Source: Streptomyces sp. DH24 (GTDB taxonomy: Bacteria; Actinomycetota; Actinomycetes; Streptomycetales; Streptomycetaceae). From it: a stretch of DNA of 64,000 bases. The notes under the pieces were generated by a model. The model had not been told where the DNA came from, did not search any database, and worked only from the letters and a program-made list of their open reading frames with translations. The stretch spans positions 51,047-115,046 of the forward strand of contig NZ_JARVKW010000023.1 in the NCBI RefSeq assembly GCF_029813775.1, in the 5' to 3' direction. Both the position numbers and the translations under genes were made by a program. Numbering within the stretch: position 1 is the first letter of the stretch; every line of letters begins with the position of its first letter. Below, one piece after another: positions 10,517 to 18,973 of this stretch.

Positions 10517-11296
10517 ATGGACAAGAAGACGCTTTCCAAGGACGGCACGTCCATCGCGTACCGGCGCACCGGCCAGGGGCCCGCGGTGATCCTCGTGAGC
10601 GGTGCGATGTCGACGGGCGCCACGGTGGCACCGCTGGCCGGACCGCTCTCGCGGCACTTCACCGTCGTCGTCCACGACCGCAGGGGCCGCGGCGAGAGCG
10701 GCGACACGCAGCCGTACGAGGTGCGCCGCGAGGTGGAGGACCTGGCGGCGCTGATCGACGAGGTGGGCGGGGAGGCATCGCTGTACGGCGTCTCGTCGGG
10801 CGGCGCGCTCGTCCTGGAGGCGGCGGCGAGCGGACTGCCGGTGCGCCGGGTCGCCGTCTACGAGGTGCCGTACGCCATGGACGAGGACGCCGTGCGGCAG
10901 CGGCGGGAGTACACCGCGCGGCTGACCGAGGCGCTGGGGCAGGGCAGGCCCGGGGACGCGGTGGAGCACTTCCTGCGGCTGACGGGGCTCGCCGAGGAGA
11001 TGATCCAGGGCGCGCGGCAGTCCCCGATGTGGGCCGCCATGGAGTCGATCGCGCCGAGCCTCGCCTACGACGACGCCTGCATGGGCGACGGCCGGGTCCC
11101 CCGCGACAAGCTGGCCTCGCTCACCCTGCCGGTGCTGTCGCTGGCGGGCGGGGCGAGCCCGGCGTGGATGCGGGAGGCGGCCAAGGAGATCGCCGGGGCC
11201 GCCGCGCGGGGCACGTACCGCTCCCTGGAGGACCAGACCCACGTGGTCGATCCGAACGTGCTGGCGCCGGTGCTGGCGGAGTTCTTCGCGGACTGA
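10517..11296 (+). CDS. alpha/beta hydrolase
   Basis: 259 residues. The nucleophile elbow is YGVSSGG, with Ser93 as nucleophile. The strand HDRRGRGESGD is typical of the family, and the catalytic His is probably in DQTHVVDP near the C-terminus. No lid or signal peptide, so a small cytosolic esterase or hydrolase of unknown substrate. It follows the DUF427 gene by 54 bases and may be in its transcript. Its end faces the convergent mnmA gene. Confidence 0.9.
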   Translation: MDKKTLSKDGTSIAYRRTGQGPAVILVSGAMSTGATVAPLAGPLSRHFTVVVHDRRGRGESGDTQPYEVRREVEDLAALIDEVGGEASLYGVSSGGALVLEAAASGLPVRRVAVYEVPYAMDEDAVRQRREYTARLTEALGQGRPGDAVEHFLRLTGLAEEMIQGARQSPMWAAMESIAPSLAYDDACMGDGRVPRDKLASLTLPVLSLAGGASPAWMREAAKEIAGAAARGTYRSLEDQTHVVDPNVLAPVLAEFFAD

Positions 11297-11362
11297 CCGC
11301 CCGGCCGGCGGGGTCGCCTCGGCGGAGGGCCGGCACCCGTGCCGTAAGCCCGTAGGTGCCGC

Positions 11363-12496
11363 TCAGGCGACGCCCGCCGCCGTCGCCCGTACCGTCGACG
11401 CGATCGTCGCCGAGCCCACCACGCGCGTGCCGTCGTACAGGACGATCGCCTGGCCGGGCGCGACGCCGCGGACCGGCTCGGCGAAGCGCACCTTCAGCCC
11501 GCCGTCGGACGGCTCGGCGGTCACCTCGGTCTCGTCGCCGTGCGCGCGGAGCTGGGCCGTGTAGGTGCCGGGGCCGGTCGGGGCGGCTCCGCACCAGCGG
11601 GGCTTGATCGCGGTGAGCGCGGTGACGTCGAGCGCGGACGCGGGACCGACGGTGACCGTGTTGTCGACGGGCGAGATGTCCAGGACGTAGCGCGGCTTGC
11701 CGTCGGGGGCCGGGGTGCCGATGCGCAGGCCCTTGCGCTGGCCGATGGTGAAGCCGTACGCGCCCTCGTGCGTGCCCAGCTTGGCGCCGGACTCGTCGAC
11801 GATGTCGCCCTCGGCCTTGCCGAGCCGGTTCGCGAGGAACCCCTGGGTGTCGCCGTCGGCGATGAAGCAGATGTCGTGCGAGTCGGGCTTCTTGGCGACG
11901 GCGAGGCCGCGCCGCTCGGCCTCCGCGCGGATCTCGTCCTTGGTGGTGACCGTGTCGCCGAGCGGGAACATGGCGTGCGCGAGCTGCCGGTCGTCCAGCA
12001 CGCCCAGCACGTACGACTGGTCCTTGGCCATGTCGGAGGCGCGGTGCAGCTCGCGCGTGCCGTCCTCGTTCACGACGACCTTGGCGTAGTGACCGGTGCA
12101 GACCGCGTCGAAGCCCAGCGCCAGCGCCTTGTCCAGCAGGGCGGCGAACTTGATCTTCTCGTTGCAGCGCAGGCACGGGTTCGGGGTGCGGCCGGCCTCG
12201 TACTCGGCGACGAAGTCCTCGACGACGTCCTCGCGGAAGCGGTCGGCGAGGTCCCACACGTAGAACGGGATGCCGATGACGTCGGCGGCGCGGCGGGCGT
12301 CGCGCGAGTCCTCGATGGTGCAGCAGCCGCGCGCGCCCGTGCGGAACGACTGGGGGTTCGCCGAGAGGGCGAGGTGGACGCCGGTGACGTCGTGGCCCGC
12401 CTCGGCCGCGCGTGCCGCGGCGACGGCTGAGTCGACGCCGCCGGACATGGCGGCGAGGACGCGGAGGGGTCGGGTGCGCTGCGGGGTGTCAGTCAT
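11363..12496 (-). CDS. mnmA: tRNA-specific 2-thiouridylase MnmA
   Basis: 377 residues. It thiolates U34 of Lys, Glu and Gln tRNAs using ATP and a persulfide. The PP-loop is AAMSGGVDSAVAA near the N-terminus; the catalytic cysteine pair is in NPCLRCNEKIKF and DICFIADGD. The C-terminal beta-barrel is present (APTGPGTYTAQLRAHG to GTRVVGSATI). The start MTDTPQRTRPLRV is chosen because the conserved region begins right after it. The cysteine desulfurase that can feed it sulfur is about 2 kb away on the same strand, with a peptidoglycan amidase gene between. Confidence 0.97.
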   Translation of the reverse strand: MTDTPQRTRPLRVLAAMSGGVDSAVAAARAAEAGHDVTGVHLALSANPQSFRTGARGCCTIEDSRDARRAADVIGIPFYVWDLADRFREDVVEDFVAEYEAGRTPNPCLRCNEKIKFAALLDKALALGFDAVCTGHYAKVVVNEDGTRELHRASDMAKDQSYVLGVLDDRQLAHAMFPLGDTVTTKDEIRAEAERRGLAVAKKPDSHDICFIADGDTQGFLANRLGKAEGDIVDESGAKLGTHEGAYGFTIGQRKGLRIGTPAPDGKPRYVLDISPVDNTVTVGPASALDVTALTAIKPRWCGAAPTGPGTYTAQLRAHGDETEVTAEPSDGGLKVRFAEPVRGVAPGQAIVLYDGTRVVGSATIASTVRATAAGVA

Positions 12497-12556
12497 AGCC
12501 CCTCCAGGGTACGGGGGCCCGGGAACCTGGACTCCCGGGTATCCGTTCACGATCAC

Positions 12557-13222
12557 ATGGGGGAGAGACGAGCATCCAAGGACACCGACCGGCGCATGGG
12601 GCGGCGGGCGCTGATCGTCGGCGGTGCGGCGGCCGCCGTCGGCACGGCGGCGCTGGCGCGCGACGAGCTGGCCCGGCTGTGGTGGCGGACACCGGGCGTG
12701 GAGAAGCCGCGCGAGGCGGGCGAGGTGGACTTCCGGGGTGCGCGCTGGGTGGCGGCGTCGGACGCGAACTGGCGCCGCGCGGACCGGCCCGACGACTACG
12801 GCATCGACATGGTGGTCGTCCATGTCACGCAGGGCAGCTTCGACAGCGCGGTGAGGGCGTTCCAGGACCCGGGGCACCGGGCGGCCACGCACTACATCGT
12901 CGGCCAGGACGGCCACATCGCGCAGATGATCCGCGAGCTGGACGTGGCGTACCACGCGGGCAACCGCGCCTACAACGAACGCAGTGTCGGCATCGAGCAC
13001 GAGGGTTTCGTGGACCGGCCGCAGGACTTCACGGACGAGATGTACGAGGCGTCGGCCCGCCTCACTGCCCGGATCTGCGCCCGGTACGAGATACCCGTGG
13101 ACCGCGAGCACATCATCGGCCACGTGGAGGTGCCGGGCACCGACCACACGGACCCGGGCCCGCACTGGGACTGGGACCGCTACCTGAAGCTCGTCCGGCG
13201 GGCACGGACCGCCGTGGCGTGA
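12557..13222 (+). CDS. N-acetylmuramoyl-L-alanine amidase (PGRP/AmpD fold), membrane-targeted
   Basis: 221 residues. Residues 14-36 (RMGRRALIVGGAAAAVG) give a twin-arginine-like signal or anchor, then an Amidase_2 domain. Zinc ligands are probably the His in VVVHVTQG and two in the HVEVPGTDHTDPG block, with HYIVGQDGHIAQM between them as in PGRP-type enzymes. It would cleave the glycan-peptide amide bond of the cell wall. The first ATG has no upstream ribosome site (a purine-rich stretch follows it), so it may be leaderless or start at codon 14. It is divergent from mnmA across 60 bp, which must carry both promoters. Confidence 0.9.
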   Translation: MGERRASKDTDRRMGRRALIVGGAAAAVGTAALARDELARLWWRTPGVEKPREAGEVDFRGARWVAASDANWRRADRPDDYGIDMVVVHVTQGSFDSAVRAFQDPGHRAATHYIVGQDGHIAQMIRELDVAYHAGNRAYNERSVGIEHEGFVDRPQDFTDEMYEASARLTARICARYEIPVDREHIIGHVEVPGTDHTDPGPHWDWDRYLKLVRRARTAVA

Positions 13223-13337
13223 GCCGGCCGGGGGCGGCGGCGAGGAGGGCGCGGGCGAGCCCTGACGGGGCATCCGTCCCGCCGCTCATCCTGAGCGCCC
13301 CGCCACTCACCCTGAGGCGGCCCGGCCCGCCGCTCCG

Positions 13338-14501
13338 CTACGTCAGCCCCGCCGCCCGTGCCCGCTCCACCGCCGGTCCGATGGCTTTGGCGAGCGCCTC
13401 GACGTCGGCCTGCGTGGAGGTGTGGCCGAGGGAGAAGCGCAGGGTGCCGCGGGCCAGTTCCGGGTCGGTGCCGGTGGCGAGCAGGACGTGGCTGGGCTGG
13501 GCGACACCCGCGGTGCAGGCGGAGCCCGTGGAGCACTCGATGCCCTGGGCGTCGAGCAGCAGGAGCAGCGAGTCGCCCTCGCAGCCGGGGAAGGTGAAGT
13601 GCGCGTTGGCCGGGAGGCGGTCCTCCGGGTCCCCGCCCAGGATCGCGTCGGGCACGGCGGCCCGGACCGCGGCCACCAGGGCGTCGCGCAGGGCGCCGAT
13701 CTCGCGGGCGAACCACTCGCGCTGCTCGGCGGCGAGCCGTCCGGCGACCGCGAACGAGGCGACGGCGGGCACGTCGAGGGTGCCGGAGCGCACGTGCCGC
13801 TCCTGGCCGCCGCCGTGCAGCACGGGCACGGGCGTGTACTCACGGCCGAGCACCAGGGCGCCGATGCCGTACGGGCCGCCGATCTTGTGCCCGGACACCG
13901 TCATCGCGGCGAGCCCGGAGGCGGCGAAGTCGACGGGCAGCTGACCGAAGGCCTGCACCGCGTCGGCGTGCAGCGGGACGCCGAACTCGCTGGCGGCGTC
14001 GGCGAGTTCACGGACCGGCATGATCGTGCCGATCTCGTTGTTGGCCCACATCACGGTGGCGAGGGCGACGTCGTCGGGGTCGCGGGCGATGGCCTCGCGC
14101 AGCGCGTCGGGGTGGACGCGGCCGTAGGAGTCGACGGGCAGGTACTCGACGGTGGCGCCCTCGTGTTCGCCGAGCCAGTGCACGGCGTCGAGGACGGCGT
14201 GGTGCTCGACGGGGCTCGCGAGGACGCGGGTGCGGGCCGGGTCGGCGTCGCGGCGGGCCCAGTACAGGCCCTTGACCGCGAGGTTGTCGGCCTCGGTGCC
14301 GCCGGAGGTGAGCACGATCTCGCTGGGGCGGGCGCCGAGGGCCTCGGCGAGGGTTTCCCTGGCCTCCTCTACGGTGCGCCGCGCGCGGCGGCCCGCCGCG
14401 TGCAGCGAGGAGGCGTTGCCGGTGACGCCGAGGTGTGCGGTGAGTGCCTCGACCGCCTCGGGCAGCATCGGGGTGGTCGCGGCGTGGTCGAGGTAAGCCA
14501 T
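13338..14501 (-). CDS. cysteine desulfurase (NifS/IscS family)
   Basis: 387 residues, starting MAYLDHAATTPMLPEA as in the family. PLP enzyme that takes sulfur from cysteine to an enzyme persulfide. The PLP lysine is in SGHKIGGPYGIG, the Schiff-base neighbours in MWANNEIGT, and the persulfide cysteine is in STGSACTAG. Its likely acceptor is MnmA, encoded nearby on the same strand. Streptomyces iron-sulfur assembly normally uses the SufS type encoded elsewhere, so this copy most likely serves tRNA thiolation. That assignment is inference. Confidence 0.95.
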   Translation of the reverse strand: MAYLDHAATTPMLPEAVEALTAHLGVTGNASSLHAAGRRARRTVEEARETLAEALGARPSEIVLTSGGTEADNLAVKGLYWARRDADPARTRVLASPVEHHAVLDAVHWLGEHEGATVEYLPVDSYGRVHPDALREAIARDPDDVALATVMWANNEIGTIMPVRELADAASEFGVPLHADAVQAFGQLPVDFAASGLAAMTVSGHKIGGPYGIGALVLGREYTPVPVLHGGGQERHVRSGTLDVPAVASFAVAGRLAAEQREWFAREIGALRDALVAAVRAAVPDAILGGDPEDRLPANAHFTFPGCEGDSLLLLLDAQGIECSTGSACTAGVAQPSHVLLATGTDPELARGTLRFSLGHTSTQADVEALAKAIGPAVERARAAGLT

Positions 14502-14617
14502 GGTGAGCCCGATTCTACGGGGCTGCTCCGCGCGCCCTTCCGGCCCTGCCCCGCCCGCCCCCCCCGTGCCGCCCCGCGGTCCTCGCGGCCGGGGCCCGCA
14601 AGCTCCCGGTGACGGGC

Positions 14618-14884
14618 TCAGAAGCTCCAGGAGATGGTGTGGTCGGCCTGCATGAACGCCGCCAGGACGACGAGGTCGGCGACGCCGAGTCCGAGGCCGA
14701 GGAAGGCCCGGCCGCGACGGGCGGTGCCGCGCCGCAGGGCGACGCCGGCCAGCGCGATGGCGATCGGCCCGAGGAACACGTTGAGGACGAGCAGACCGAG
14801 CAGGCCGAGGACGAAGGACGCGACGGCCATGCCGTCGGTGTCGCGGATGCCGGTGCGGTGCGTGGCCGGTGCGGTCAGGTGCAT
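14618..14884 (-). CDS. small DUF4190-like membrane protein
   Basis: 88 residues with two hydrophobic segments (about 18-50 and 60-78) and the DUF4190 signature of glycine-rich helices separated by RRGTARRGRAFLG. Function unknown. A GGGAGC motif lies about 12 bases upstream of the ATG. It follows the 55-residue membrane protein gene on the same strand by about 44 bases and is probably in the same transcript, controlled by the divergent TetR operator. Confidence 0.7.
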   Translation of the reverse strand: MHLTAPATHRTGIRDTDGMAVASFVLGLLGLLVLNVFLGPIAIALAGVALRRGTARRGRAFLGLGLGVADLVVLAAFMQADHTISWSF

Positions 14885-14928
14885 GGCGGGTCAGCTCCCG
14901 AGGGTCGGTTCGGGGTCGGACGTGCGGG

Positions 14929-15096
14929 TCAGCCGGCGGAGGTGCCGCGGCGGCGGGCGTGGCGCTCACGGAGGGCGAAGACGCCCAGCCACGCGGCGAT
15001 CACGACGGCGGCGACGAGGGTGAAGGACAGGGGCGCGTGGGCGACGGTGCCCAGCACGACGCCGAGCAGCAGGAGCGCTGCGACCAGGAACAGCAT
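14929..15096 (-). CDS. 55-residue single- or double-helix membrane protein
   Basis: A short frame, ATG to TGA, reading MLFLVAALLLLGVVLGTVAH and then a second hydrophobic stretch (TLVAAVVIAAWLGVF) before a basic tail RERHARRR. GGGGGA before the ATG can act as ribosome site. Codon use is typical of the neighbours. It is the first gene leftward from the TetR operator region, so it is the likeliest regulated target of that repressor. No family recognised. Confidence 0.65.
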   Translation of the reverse strand: MLFLVAALLLLGVVLGTVAHAPLSFTLVAAVVIAAWLGVFALRERHARRRGTSAG

Positions 15097-15117
15097 GGAA
15101 TTTCCCCCTACGGTCGG

Positions 15118-15146
15118 GTGAACAACATGCAGTTACACTTGTTCAC
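15118..15146. promoter_or_regulatory. inverted repeat, probable TetR operator
   Basis: GTGAACAA (15118-15125) and TTGTTCAC (15139-15146) are perfect 8-base arms around 13 bases. The site sits 22 bases upstream of the 55-residue membrane protein gene and 66 upstream of the divergent TetR gene, an expected place for an autoregulated repressor site. GTGAACA-type arms resemble what I recall for FabR/DesT-like regulators, to which the neighbour is related. Confidence 0.6.
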
Positions 15147-15210
15147 TGACTTCCCAGTCTAACGCGGCCCATGACTTTCCCCTTGCGGAGAACGGTTGTT
15201 AACTGCATGT
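15125..15210. repeat. 11-base inverted repeat spanning the TetR promoter
   Basis: ACATGCAGTTA (15125-15135) is matched exactly by TAACTGCATGT (15200-15210), 64 bases apart. The left copy lies inside the operator palindrome; the right copy ends one base before the TetR start codon. Two half-sites or two operators bridged by a loop would fit. It is too long a match for an intergenic region of this size to be easily dismissed. Confidence 0.55.
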
Positions 15211-15211
15211 C

Positions 15212-15838
15212 ATGAGTCACACCCTCGGCGTCCGGCAGGCCCGGAAGCAGAAGACCCGGCAGGCGCTGCTGGACGCGGCGTTGGGGCTGCTGGAGGAGCA
15301 GAGCCTGAGCAGCCTGGGGCTGCGCGAGGTCACGCGGGCCGTCGGCGTCGCCCCGACCGCCTTCTACCGGCACTTCCGCTGCACGGCGGACCTGGGCGTG
15401 GCGCTGGTCGAGGAGGCCCTGGGCAGTCTGCACCCGATGATCCGGACGACGGTGGCCACGACGGGCGACAGCGACGAACGCATCGACCGCGCCGTCGGGT
15501 TGATCGCCGGCCACGTGGCCGCGCACCCGGCGCACGTCCGGTTCGTCGCGCGCGAGCGGCACGGCGGCGTACAGCCGGTGCGGGAGGCCATCCGGGCCCA
15601 ACTGGCGCGGTTCGCCGGGGAGGTGAAGGCCGAGCTGGCCAAGGACCCGGTGTCGGCGGGCTGGAACGACGACGACCTGCTGATGCTCGCGCACCTCTAC
15701 GTCGACCAGATGCTCGTCACGGCGTCACTGTTCCTGGAGGCGCTGGAGGCCCCGGCCCCGGAACGCGAGCGCGTCAGACGGCTCGCCGCCCGCCAGTTGA
15801 GACTGATCAGCCTCGGGCGGCGGCACTGGCTGGACTGA
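15212..15838 (+). CDS. TetR family regulator, FabR-like
   Basis: 208 residues. The N-terminal helix-turn-helix covers about residues 8-60: RKQKTRQALLDAALGLLEEQ, then SLGLREVTRAVGVAPTAFYRHF, which is very close to FabR/DesT, repressors of fatty acid desaturation genes. The ligand domain ends in RRLAARQLRLISLGRRHWLD. The start codon has no close ribosome site and abuts an inverted repeat, suggesting autorepression and possibly a short leader. It lies divergent from two small membrane protein genes, the probable targets. What it senses is unknown; an acyl-CoA is a guess from the family. Confidence 0.88.
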   Translation: MSHTLGVRQARKQKTRQALLDAALGLLEEQSLSSLGLREVTRAVGVAPTAFYRHFRCTADLGVALVEEALGSLHPMIRTTVATTGDSDERIDRAVGLIAGHVAAHPAHVRFVARERHGGVQPVREAIRAQLARFAGEVKAELAKDPVSAGWNDDDLLMLAHLYVDQMLVTASLFLEALEAPAPERERVRRLAARQLRLISLGRRHWLD

Positions 15839-15901
15839 CGCCCACTGCCCGGCCGGCGGCAGCGGGACGAACGCACCGGCCGAGCCGCACCCGCCGCGCG
15901 G

Positions 15902-15968
15902 CACGCGGCACGCGTACGGCCACGCCCGCCGAGCCGGCACACACACGCGGCACGCGTACGGCCACGCC
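15902..15968. repeat. 25-base direct repeat, 42-base period
   Basis: The same 25 bases, beginning CACGCGGCACGCGTACGG, occur at 15902-15926 and 15944-15968 in the 200 bp between the convergent TetR and thioesterase-like genes. The rest of this gap shows no gene. The repeat may be slippage-born or a remnant; no function suggested. Confidence 0.6.
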
Positions 15969-16039
15969 GACCGCGCCGCCCGGCCGACCACGCCGATGCC
16001 TGCGTCACACCGGCAGAGCCGCCGCTCCCCCGCGCCTCC

Positions 16040-16885
16040 TCAGCCGAGCCGGACCCGCGCGAGCTGGCGGGACTGGGCCACCAGCCGGTCGGCGCCGTCC
16101 CAGACCTCGGCGTCCTCCTCCAGGAAGCCGCCGGCGAGGTTGCGCGTGGTGATCGCCACCCGCAGCGGGCCCGGCGCCGGGCGGCACCGCACGTGCACGG
16201 TCAGCTCGACCGTGGGCACCCAGCCGGACAGTCCGAGCTCGAAGGCGGTGGGCGGCAGCGCGTCGACCGCGAGGAGCAGCGAGAAGGGGTCGGCGTCCCG
16301 GCCGTCCTTGAGGCCGAACCAGGCGCGCATCTCGCCCTTGCCGGACGGCTGCCCGAGCGCCCAGCCGAGGGTGGCCGGGTCCAGCTTGATCATCAGCCGG
16401 TCGGCGATGGCCGAGCTGCCGGGCACGGGCGCCGGTCCGTCCTCGGGTCCGAAGCACTGGTCCATCGGCGGGATCGCGGGCGGCAGCGCCGAGGTGCGGA
16501 CGTCGTCGGGGAGTGCGTCGAGGTCGCCGTAGGAGGCGAGGACGCGGATCCGCTCGACCTCGTTGCCCTCGTCGTCGTACTGGAACAGCGAGGCCTGGCC
16601 GGTGGAGAGGGTGCGGCCGGTGCGGACGGTCTCGGTGCGCACGACCGCCGGGCCAGGCCGGGAGGCGGTGAGGTAGTGCGCGGAGACGGTGAACGGGTCG
16701 GGATGCGGCAGCGCGTCCGAGAGGGCGCGGCCCAGTACGGCCAGCAGGTAGCCGCCGTTGACGGCGTTGATGATCGTCCAGCCGGCGGACAGGTCGATGT
16801 CGTAGACGCCTTCCGCGCGCCGGGTGACGGCGGTGTCGCGGTCGAACTCGCTGCTGCCGATGGTCGCCTGGGATGCCTGAGCCAT
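16040..16885 (-). CDS. thioesterase family (TesB-like, double hotdog) protein
   Basis: 281 residues from the ATG reading MAQASQATIG. Two hotdog repeats: the first contains DLSAGWTIINAVNGGYLLAVLGRAL, the segment expected for the central helix and Asn/Gly loop of acyl-CoA thioesterase-like proteins, and the second is ELGLSGWVPTVELTVHVRC. Likely hydrolyses or binds an acyl-CoA. There is no clear ribosome site before the ATG. It converges on the TetR gene, whose FabR likeness makes an acyl-CoA link plausible but unproven. Confidence 0.8.
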   Translation of the reverse strand: MAQASQATIGSSEFDRDTAVTRRAEGVYDIDLSAGWTIINAVNGGYLLAVLGRALSDALPHPDPFTVSAHYLTASRPGPAVVRTETVRTGRTLSTGQASLFQYDDEGNEVERIRVLASYGDLDALPDDVRTSALPPAIPPMDQCFGPEDGPAPVPGSSAIADRLMIKLDPATLGWALGQPSGKGEMRAWFGLKDGRDADPFSLLLAVDALPPTAFELGLSGWVPTVELTVHVRCRPAPGPLRVAITTRNLAGGFLEEDAEVWDGADRLVAQSRQLARVRLG

Positions 16886-16954
16886 GGCGGTACGGTACAA
16901 CAAGTAACTACTGAGCGGTAGCTTTCTGTATGTCGGCCGTGTGAACGCCGGTGG

Positions 16955-17635
16955 TCAGGTGAACGACGAGGCCCCGCGGTCCTCCTCGCTCACCGTCGAC
17001 CTGCGGTTCCAGGCGCGCGGCGCCCGCCAGTGGTAGCGCATCGCGAGCAGCCGCAGCACGAAGGCCGTGACGACCGCGAGGCCGCTGGTGACCGGCGTGA
17101 GCACGTCGTGGCGGATGCACAGCGCGACCATCGTGGCGCCCACGATCGCCGGGACCGCGTACAGGTCACGGTCCCAGCGCAGCAGGGACGGCACCTCGTT
17201 GGCGAGGACGTCCCGCAGCACGCCGCCGCCCACCGCGGTGGCGAGGCCGAGGCAGGCGGAGGCGGTCAGGCCGAGCCCGTACTCGTACGCCTTCGTCGTC
17301 CCGGCGACGCAGAACAGGCCGAGGCCCGCCGCGTCGAAGACGTTCACCCCGGCCTGGATGCGCTCGACCTGGGGGTGCAGGAAGAAGACCAGCGCGGCGG
17401 CGAGCAGCGGGGTGAGGAAGTAGCCGAGGTCGGTGAAGGCGGCGGGCGGCACGGCCCCGATGATCAGGTCGCGGAACAGCCCGCCGCCCAGCGCGGTGAC
17501 CTCGGCGAGGACGGCGATGCCGAACACGTCGAAGTTCTTCCGGACGGCCAGCAGGGCGCCGGAGATCGCGAAGACGAAGATGCCGATCAGGTCGAGCGTG
17601 TGCTGGACGGACGGGCTGAACAGTTGCTGAAGCAC
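16955..17635 (-). CDS. trimeric intracellular cation channel (TRIC/UPF0126) family membrane protein
   Basis: 226 residues, about seven hydrophobic segments, in two repeated halves. The repeats are visible as AISGALLAVRKNFDVFGIAVLAEVTALGGGLFRD and the later TAVGGGVLRDVLANEVP; the GGGLxRD motif occurs in both. Prokaryotic members form potassium-permeable trimers; some are linked to glycine export in corynebacteria. The C-terminal tail is basic then acidic and cytosolic by charge. It stands between the thioesterase-like gene and the end of the oligopeptide operon. Confidence 0.9.
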   Translation of the reverse strand: MLQQLFSPSVQHTLDLIGIFVFAISGALLAVRKNFDVFGIAVLAEVTALGGGLFRDLIIGAVPPAAFTDLGYFLTPLLAAALVFFLHPQVERIQAGVNVFDAAGLGLFCVAGTTKAYEYGLGLTASACLGLATAVGGGVLRDVLANEVPSLLRWDRDLYAVPAIVGATMVALCIRHDVLTPVTSGLAVVTAFVLRLLAMRYHWRAPRAWNRRSTVSEEDRGASSFT

Positions 17636-17657
17636 CCTGCCATTCTCACCCGACAGC

Positions 17658-17690
17658 GAGCCCCCGCCTTACATTGCAAGGCGGGGGCTC
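17658..17690 (-). terminator. hairpin terminator after the oligopeptide ABC operon
   Basis: GAGCCCCCGCCTT (17658-17670) pairs perfectly with AAGGCGGGGGCTC (17678-17690) across a seven base loop. It lies 9 bases past the stop of the last transporter gene. There is no T-tract, as is common in Streptomyces. Confidence 0.8.
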
Positions 17691-17698
17691 GGTCAGGC

Positions 17699-18973
17699 TT
17701 ACTTCTCGGTGGAGTCCTCGGAGGAGGCGTCCTTGGCGGGAGCGTCCTTGGAAACGGCGTCCTCGGGCGAGCTGTCCGCGGAGGCGGTGTCCCTGGTTGC
17801 CTCGGCCACCGCAGCCGACGTCTCCGCCGACTCCTCCAGCACCGCCTCGCCGACCAGCTCGCCGGCCTCCTTCGCGGCCGACAGCAGGACCGTGTCCTGG
17901 GGCGCCTGGTCCGCGAAGTTCTCCGGGTGGTGGCAGGCGACGCGCTGTCCGGGCCGCAGCTCCAGCAGCGGCGGCTCGGTCGTACGGCAGATCTCCGTCG
18001 CCTTCCAGCACCGGGTGTGGAAGCGGCAGCCGCTCGGCGGGGCGATCGGCGAGGGCACGTCGCCCTTGAGCAGGATGCGCTCGCTCTTGGCGGCCCTGCG
18101 CCGCGGGTCCGGGATCGGCACCGCCGACATCAGCGCCTTCGTGTACGGGTGCATCGGCGCCCTGTACAGCGAGTCGCGGTCGGCCAGCTCGACGATCTTG
18201 CCGAGGTACATCACCGCGATACGGTCCGAGACGTGCCGGACGACGGAGAGGTCGTGCGCGATGATCACGTACGTCAGGCCGAGCTCCTGCTGGAGGTCGT
18301 CCAGCAGGTTCACCACCTGCGCCTGGATCGACACGTCCAGCGCCGACACCGGCTCGTCCGCCACGACCAGCTTCGGGTTGAGCGCCAGGGCGCGGGCGAT
18401 GCCGATGCGCTGGCGCTGGCCGCCGGAGAACTCGTGCGGATAGCGGTTGTAGTGCTCGGGGTTGAGCCCCACGACCGACAGCAGCCGCTGCACTTCCTTC
18501 TTGATGCCGCCCTCGGGCTCGACGCCCTGGAGCTTGAAGGGAGCGCCGACGATCGTGCCGATGGTGTGCCGGGGGTTCAGCGACGAGTACGGGTCCTGGA
18601 AGATCATCTGCACGTCGCGGCGCAGCGGGCGCATCCCGCTCACACCGAGGTGCGTGATGTCCTTGCCCTCGAACTCCACCGTGCCGGCGGTCGGTTCGAG
18701 CAGCCGGGTGATGAGCCGGCCCATCGTCGACTTGCCGCAGCCCGACTCGCCCACGACGCCCAGGGTCTCGCCCGAGCGGACCTCGAAGTCGATGCCGTCG
18801 ACCGCGCGCACCGCGCCGACCTGCCGCTGGAGCAGGCCCTTGCGGATCGGGAAGTGCTTCTTCAGGCCGGTCACCCTCAGCAGGACCTCGCCGGGGGCGG
18901 CGTCCTTGGTGAGCGTCGCACCGTCGCTCTTGGCGGGAGTGGTCACCACTGTGTCCTCGGAGTTCTCGCTCAC
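17699..18973 (-). CDS. oligopeptide ABC transporter ATP-binding protein (OppF/DppF type)
   Basis: 424 residues from a GTG that overlaps the stop of the preceding ATPase gene (GTGA). Walker A GESGCGKST, signature FSGGQRQRIGIARAL, Walker B LVVADEPVSALD, H-loop IAHDLS. The family C-terminal oligopeptide-binding cysteine region is present (PSGCRFHTRCW). A tail of about 75 residues rich in Glu, Ala, Ser and Asp follows the domain and is predicted disordered; this is longer than usual. Last gene of the five-gene importer operon. Confidence 0.95.
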   Translation of the reverse strand: MSENSEDTVVTTPAKSDGATLTKDAAPGEVLLRVTGLKKHFPIRKGLLQRQVGAVRAVDGIDFEVRSGETLGVVGESGCGKSTMGRLITRLLEPTAGTVEFEGKDITHLGVSGMRPLRRDVQMIFQDPYSSLNPRHTIGTIVGAPFKLQGVEPEGGIKKEVQRLLSVVGLNPEHYNRYPHEFSGGQRQRIGIARALALNPKLVVADEPVSALDVSIQAQVVNLLDDLQQELGLTYVIIAHDLSVVRHVSDRIAVMYLGKIVELADRDSLYRAPMHPYTKALMSAVPIPDPRRRAAKSERILLKGDVPSPIAPPSGCRFHTRCWKATEICRTTEPPLLELRPGQRVACHHPENFADQAPQDTVLLSAAKEAGELVGEAVLEESAETSAAVAEATRDTASADSSPEDAVSKDAPAKDASSEDSTEK

